This document shows, one piece after another, positions 60,444-64,000 of a DNA stretch of 64,000 bases. This DNA comes from JBOGNO01 sp050747245. Lineage in GTDB: Bacteria > Acidobacteriota > Terriglobia > Acidiferrales > UBA7541. The translations under genes and the position numbers were made by a program. Every line of letters starts with the position of its first letter. Position 1 is the stretch's first letter. The stretch lies in assembly GCA_050747245.1 (NCBI GenBank), contig JBOGNO010000003.1, positions 124,001 through 188,000 of the forward strand, written 5' to 3'. Below the pieces are notes generated by a model. The model was not told where the DNA came from and did no database searches. It was given only the letters and a program-made list of their open reading frames with translations.

Positions 60444-60725
60444 CTATTTAACATCCGCGACGAGATCCACGGAGTCAATCACGCCGATGACCGCAGCGTC
60501 GATCGGTGAATTGGGACGCCCCACGGCGGTCATGGCGGAAAATCCTTCGGTTACGAGCAGAACGCGCTCGCCCACGCCCGCGTCCACGGCGTCGAGAGCA
60601 AGGACGGCGTCGCCGCGGTCGCTGCCATCGAGATTGAGCGGCTGCACGACGAGAATTTTCCGCCCTTCATGCGACGGAGCTTTCTGCGTCGCGACTACGT
60701 CTCCGATTACGCGGGCGATGAGCAT
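60444..60725 (-). CDS. BMC shell pentamer, EutN/CcmL family (copy 1)
   Basis: This 93-residue BMC-P protein forms the vertex pentamers of a bacterial microcompartment shell. It opens 'MLIARVIGDVVATQKAPSHE', has 'ILVVQPLNLDGS', the 'VDAGVGERVLLVTEG' loop and ends 'VIGVIDSVDLVAD', all family-typical. It is last in the visible shell operon, 6 bp after a GIY-YIG-like gene. It differs clearly from the other two pentamer genes. Confidence 0.93.
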   Translation of the reverse strand: MLIARVIGDVVATQKAPSHEGRKILVVQPLNLDGSDRGDAVLALDAVDAGVGERVLLVTEGFSAMTAVGRPNSPIDAAVIGVIDSVDLVADVK

Positions 60726-60731
60726 CCGAGC

Positions 60732-61142
60732 CTACAAGCTAAGACTATCCTTGATGTCGCGCAGTATTTCTGCTTTCAACTTCTTCGTTAAGTTGCGATG
60801 CTTGCCGAAACTGCCTCTTTGATGGTTACCCCGTGGATCCGCCACACGAATCAAAATGGTCTCGACGTCCTTCAAATACTTTTTCTTTCCGATTGAATAG
60901 ATATTGAATCTATCCCACTTTCCGTGGTGGCGATCTTCTAGATGCGTCTCGAGCCTTGATCTGAGCCTACTCGCGAGGCCAACATAGTAGGGTCTTCCAC
61001 CCTTTGTGAGCACATACACGCCGCTCTTCCGGCCTATGACTCGTCTCACGGTTTCGCGAGACTTCTCCAATAGCTCCGCGGCGAGCCCTTCCGCATACGA
61101 TTTCACTAGGAATCCTCTGTTGGTTTTTCTTTTTCTGGGCAT
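60732..61142 (-). CDS. GIY-YIG-like domain protein inside BMC operon
   Basis: This 136-residue basic protein contains 'KSGVYVLTKGGRPYYVGLAS', matching the GIY-YIG core as GVY...YYVG, then 'RLRSRLETHLEDRHHGKWDR' with the conserved arginines. A Lys/Arg-rich head (MPRKRKTNRGF) and a charged tail complete it. GIY-YIG domains are nucleases in UvrC and homing endonucleases; single-domain proteins are often of unknown role. It sits between two shell-protein genes (26 bp after one, 6 bp before the next), which is unusual, and may be an insertion. Confidence 0.72.
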   Translation of the reverse strand: MPRKRKTNRGFLVKSYAEGLAAELLEKSRETVRRVIGRKSGVYVLTKGGRPYYVGLASRLRSRLETHLEDRHHGKWDRFNIYSIGKKKYLKDVETILIRVADPRGNHQRGSFGKHRNLTKKLKAEILRDIKDSLSL

Positions 61143-61168
61143 GTGCTTTTCAGAACTCCTCAGAAAAT

Positions 61169-61450
61169 CTATTGCTTCTCCCTTATCGGAATGTTGATCT
61201 CGTCCACGATGCCGACGATGGTGGCTTCGGTGGGAACTTCGGCGGGGAGGAATGGGAAACTAGCTTCGCGGCCGCGGCACCAGTACACGGTTTCGCCCGC
61301 GCCGGCTCCGACGGAATCGATGGCGACGAGCGGGCGGCCTTTGTCGCGGCCGCGGCGATCGAGGGGTTGAACGAGGAGAAGCGTGCGGCCTGCGAGCGAG
61401 GCATCCTTCATCGTCGCTACCACATTACCGATTACGCGCCCGAGGAGCAT
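61169..61450 (-). CDS. BMC shell pentamer, EutN/CcmL family (copy 2)
   Basis: This 93-residue BMC-P protein includes 'MLLGRVIGNVVATMKDASLA', 'LLLVQPLDRRGRDKGRPLVA', 'DSVGAGAGETVYWCRGREAS' and the ending 'TIVGIVDEINI'. I set the start at ATG 61450, 2 bp after the stop of copy 3; the longer open frame above it overlaps that gene and lacks similarity. The 'WCRGREASFPF' pocket loop is unlike that of the other two copies. Confidence 0.92.
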   Translation of the reverse strand: MLLGRVIGNVVATMKDASLAGRTLLLVQPLDRRGRDKGRPLVAIDSVGAGAGETVYWCRGREASFPFLPAEVPTEATIVGIVDEINIPIREKQ

Positions 61451-61452
61451 GT

Positions 61453-61758
61453 TTATTTTCTCCGCGCGGCGGCGAGCTCGGCTTCGTGCAGCGCGTCGAG
61501 CTTCACTTCGTCCACAATGCCGACGATGGCGGCATCGACGGGGCGGTCCTTGCATTCCGAGGCCATGCGCGCGGAACTGCCGGAGACGACCAGCACGGTT
61601 TCGCGAAAGCCGGCGCTGACGGTATCCACGGCAATGAGATAACCGGATTCGTCCGCGCCTTCGGGAGAGATGGGTTTTACGACGAGCAGCTTTTTGCCTT
61701 CGAGGCGCGGATCTTTGCGCGTGGAAACGACGGTGCCGACGACGCGGGCCAGAATCAT
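61453..61758 (-). CDS. BMC shell pentamer, EutN/CcmL family (copy 3)
   Basis: This 101-residue BMC-P protein has 'MILARVVGTVVSTRKDPRLE', 'LLVVKPISPEGADESGYLIA', 'DTVSAGFRETVLVVSGSSAR' and 'AIVGIVDEVKLD', plus an Ala/Glu-rich C-terminal tail absent from the other copies. It follows the BMC-H gene by 135 bp and precedes copy 2 by 2 bp. Its ribosome-binding site is weak. Confidence 0.93.
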   Translation of the reverse strand: MILARVVGTVVSTRKDPRLEGKKLLVVKPISPEGADESGYLIAVDTVSAGFRETVLVVSGSSARMASECKDRPVDAAIVGIVDEVKLDALHEAELAAARRK

Positions 61759-61893
61759 GAAAATTTCAGAGCCATAAGTTCAAAGCCAAAAACCGCACGC
61801 GCGAGCGAACTCGCAATTGTTCGGAGACACGCGCGCCGCGCGGCCAGCGATAGCTCCGCGCAGCGATTCCTGCGCTGACCGCAGCGCGAGGGG

Positions 61894-62193
61894 CTAGCGT
61901 GACGCGGCCGCCATCGGCGTCTTGCCGATGGGCAGCACTTCCTCGAGCGATTGATGCGGCCGCGGAATCACGTGTACGGCGATCAATTCGCCCACGCGGC
62001 GCGCCGCGGCTGCGCCGGCATCGGTGGCCGCTTTGACGGCCGCCACGTCGCCGCGCACCATGGCGGTCACGTAGCCGGAACCGATTTTTTCCCAGCCCAC
62101 CAGCGAGACCTTGGCTGCTTTCACCATGGCGTCGCAAGCCTCAATCATCGCCACCAGTCCGCGAGTCTCAATCATTCCCAGAGCTTCACCCAT
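61894..62193 (-). CDS. BMC shell hexamer, BMC-H (PduA/EutM/CcmK-like)
   Basis: This 99-residue major shell protein has 'ALGMIETRGLVAMIEACDAM', 'AAKVSLVGWEKIGSGYVTAM', 'VRGDVAAVKAATDAGAAAAR' and 'VHVIPRPHQSLEEVLP', matching BMC-H throughout. The pore loop is 'KIGSG'. Start behind GGAGGT (8 bp). It is a single BMC domain, not a fused trimer. One hexamer gene with three pentamer genes is the composition seen in PVM-like loci. Confidence 0.95.
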   Translation of the reverse strand: MGEALGMIETRGLVAMIEACDAMVKAAKVSLVGWEKIGSGYVTAMVRGDVAAVKAATDAGAAAARRVGELIAVHVIPRPHQSLEEVLPIGKTPMAAASR

Positions 62194-62262
62194 TCTTCAA
62201 CCTCCGCGCCTTCGGCAAGACTTTACGGAACTTTTGCTGCCTGGCCGCAACGGAACACTGGT

Positions 62263-63072
62263 TCACGAGCGGCGCAAAAGATTGTTGCGCACCGCTTCAT
62301 CCACCAGCGCTTCCAGCTCGCGGCGAGTGAGCGTAATGCGCTCTGCCTCGTCCGCAGTCTCCGCCGTGACCGGGCAACCGGGCCCCGCAACCGCGGCCGT
62401 CTGCAAACCGTAACGCGCCCGCGCCGCGAGCAATTTTTCCACATCCTCGCTGGAAAGCAAGACTTGTTTGCCGAGAAGCACGGTGGTGAGCGCCACGCGG
62501 GCAAAGTGCTCGGTCGTCTCCATGCGGAAGAATGCGGTGAGTAGATCGCTCCCGTAAGTGACGACGCCGTGATTGGCCATCAGAATGGCGTCGTGAGATT
62601 GCACGAGTGGCTCGATGGCATCCGTCAATTCCGGCGTTCCCGGAGTTCCGTAGCGCGCCACAGGAATGCAACCGAGCGCGAGGACGGCTTCGCTCAAGAG
62701 TGCCTGATTCAGCGGCAATCCCGCGGCCGCGTAGCCCGTAGCGGTGGGCGGATGAGCGTGACACACGGCGTTTACGTCCGGGCGGCGGCGATAAATCAGC
62801 AGGTGCATGGCCAGCTCGGAAGAGGCGTTGCGCCGGCCCAAAATTTTTTGACCTTCGAGATCAGTGATTACCATGTCGTCCGGCTGCATCATGCCTTTGC
62901 AAATGGAGGTGGGAGAGGTAAGTATTCGGCGCGGATCGAGACGGAGGGAAATATTTCCGTCGGTGGCGGCGACGAAACTCTTTTGATGCAGCCAGCGACC
63001 TACGGCGCAAATGTCGCGCCGGTGCTCGTCCTCGCTTTTGAGAGCTCCGTGAGAAATCGCGTCAGGGAGCAT
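62263..63072 (-). CDS. Class II aldolase (fuculose/rhamnulose-phosphate type), probable BMC cargo
   Basis: This 269-residue zinc aldolase would cleave L-fuculose-1-P or L-rhamnulose-1-P to DHAP and lactaldehyde. The metal histidines are in 'CHAHPPTATG' and 'ILMANHGVVTYG'; the base Glu is in 'RNASSELAMHLL'. A catalytic Gly/Asn loop is 'TDGNISLRL'. The C-terminus is extended relative to FucA: a Gly/Pro/Ala linker ('TAAVAGPGCPVTAETADEAE') and then a terminal amphipathic helix ('LTRRELEALVDEAVRNNLLR'), the form of encapsulation peptides. It lies 69 bp upstream of the BMC-H gene. Confidence 0.9.
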   Translation of the reverse strand: MLPDAISHGALKSEDEHRRDICAVGRWLHQKSFVAATDGNISLRLDPRRILTSPTSICKGMMQPDDMVITDLEGQKILGRRNASSELAMHLLIYRRRPDVNAVCHAHPPTATGYAAAGLPLNQALLSEAVLALGCIPVARYGTPGTPELTDAIEPLVQSHDAILMANHGVVTYGSDLLTAFFRMETTEHFARVALTTVLLGKQVLLSSEDVEKLLAARARYGLQTAAVAGPGCPVTAETADEAERITLTRRELEALVDEAVRNNLLRRS

Positions 63073-63141
63073 AGCGTCCTGTTCCAGCTTCGCGCGCCTT
63101 TCCGGCGGAACCCAGCGGAGCTCGCGAAAAAATCGTGCGCC

Positions 63142-64000
63142 TCAAGCGTAAATCCCGCGGAGCTTCAGCGCGAAAGCGACGCGATCGATCGCCAGCATGT
63201 ACGCGGCGATGCGATTGTTCACGCCGTGCGTTTCGGCGTAGCGGACCACACCGTCGAAGCTGGGCTCCATGACGTCGCGGAGCCGGGCGTTCACTTCATC
63301 CTCGCGCCAGAAAAATCCCATGCGATCCTGCACCCATTCGAAATAGCTGACGGTGACGCCGCCGGCGTTGGCAAGAATATCGGGAATGATGAAGACGCCT
63401 TTTTCGCGCAGGACCTCGTCGGCGGGCGGAGTGGTGGGGCCGTTGGCGCCTTCGCAGAGGATGCGCGTCTGGACACGATGGACATTCTTGCTGGTGATTT
63501 GATTTTCGATAGCCGCGGGAATCAAAATTTCGCAGGGCTGGAAGAGGATTTCCTGCGCGCTCAATTTCGCGCCGCCTCCGGGAAAATCGGGAAGCGGCTT
63601 GTGCTGATGGTGCGTCCAGTCAACCACCTTGCTCACGTCGATACCATGTTCGTTGTAAAGACCGCCGTGAATATCCGCGAGGCCGACAATCTTATAGCCC
63701 GCCTGCTGCATGAGCATTCCCGCCATGGAACCAACGTTTCCGAATCCCTGGATCACTACGCGGCAGTTCTCGCGTTTCATCCCCAGCTTGGTGGTGGCCT
63801 TGTCGCAGACCATGAGCACGCCGCGACCGGTGGCTTCGCGGCGTCCGGCCGATCCGCCGAGATCGAGCGGCTTGCCAGTGACCACGGCGGTCACCGTATG
63901 GCGCATGTGCATCGAGTAAGTGTCCATGATCCAGGCCATCACCTGGTCATTCGTGCCCACGTCGGGAGCGGGAACATCGCGCTCCGGGCCAATCCATTCC
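63142..64000 (-). CDS. Glutamate/leucine/phenylalanine dehydrogenase family (5' end outside window)
   Basis: This is the C-terminal 285 or so residues of a Glu/Leu/Phe/Val dehydrogenase, which deaminates an amino acid reversibly with NAD(P). 'PAPDVGTNDQVMAWIMDTYS' and 'GGSAGRREATGRGVLMVCDK' belong to the substrate and coenzyme domain junction; the Rossmann motif is 'VIQGFGNVGSMAGMLMQQAG'. The frame continues across the window edge. Most likely a glutamate dehydrogenase. It precedes the aldolase gene by 69 bp; a link to the microcompartment is not shown. Confidence 0.93.
   Translation of the reverse strand, partial: EWIGPERDVPAPDVGTNDQVMAWIMDTYSMHMRHTVTAVVTGKPLDLGGSAGRREATGRGVLMVCDKATTKLGMKRENCRVVIQGFGNVGSMAGMLMQQAGYKIVGLADIHGGLYNEHGIDVSKVVDWTHHQHKPLPDFPGGGAKLSAQEILFQPCEILIPAAIENQITSKNVHRVQTRILCEGANGPTTPPADEVLREKGVFIIPDILANAGGVTVSYFEWVQDRMGFFWREDEVNARLRDVMEPSFDGVVRYAETHGVNNRIAAYMLAIDRVAFALKLRGIYA

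Noticed and set aside
1..64000. CRISPR array, rRNA genes, complete transposase or phage genes
   Set aside because: Looked for and not found: no regularly spaced repeats, no rRNA text, no DDE or tyrosine/serine recombinase motifs in any plausible gene.

Overview
The window reads as a bacterial chromosome segment, most likely from an Acidobacteriota member close to the Terriglobia/Koribacter type. This is an inference from gene content and order: a tgt-yajC-secD-secF run continuing into tonB-exbB-exbD-exbD, a mutS2-dnaG-rpoD run, large Ser/Thr kinases with a C-terminal TolB-like propeller, fused MFS/spermidine-synthase proteins, and GC-rich codon use. No rRNA gene is present. One tRNA is present, tRNA-Ile(GAU), on the minus strand.

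Layout. Positions 1-9.7 kb are an accessory-looking block on mostly the plus strand: the end of an RND efflux pump operon (permease tail, adaptor, outer-membrane factor); a GlxA-type regulator divergent from an alcohol dehydrogenase and an aldehyde dehydrogenase; then an NTF2-like protein, an HD-domain protein, a broken hydrolase start and a DUF1569 protein. The tRNA-Ile gene at 9.9 kb marks the switch to denser housekeeping genes. From 10 to 26.9 kb nearly everything is on the minus strand: ridA, a degenerate M1-peptidase-like lipoprotein, relA/spoT, a TPR lipoprotein, the envelope-energy set (TonB, ExbB, two ExbD) following SecDF/YajC/Tgt/YIP1, and two peptide-type ABC ATPases with a methyltransferase between them. 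From 27 to 39 kb come an MFS transporter, a DUF2231 protein, rpoD-dnaG-mutS2, a LOG-family protein, dacB and a SYLF protein.

Positions 39-51 kb are again accessory in character: small secreted or orphan proteins, a radical SAM enzyme, a pseudo-receiver, an ARPP-1-like protein, a three-gene operon of secreted proteins with a tandem duplication, and an MFS/spermidine-synthase gene enclosed by two long, structured inverted-repeat arms (47405-47640 and 49931-50133). Positions 51-59 kb carry an FHA-GAF adenylate cyclase next to a Ser/Thr kinase, folK, an unknown membrane protein and ruvAB.

The right end (60.4-64 kb) is part of a bacterial microcompartment (BMC) operon on the minus strand. It contains three different pentameric shell proteins (EutN/CcmL), one hexameric shell protein, a class II aldolase whose C-terminus resembles an encapsulation peptide, and an upstream glutamate-dehydrogenase-family gene running off the window. 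A GIY-YIG-like gene is inserted among the shell genes. The shell-plus-aldolase set resembles the PVM-type compartments that process fuculose- or rhamnulose-phosphate. The partner aldehyde dehydrogenase and phosphotransacylase would have to lie outside the window.
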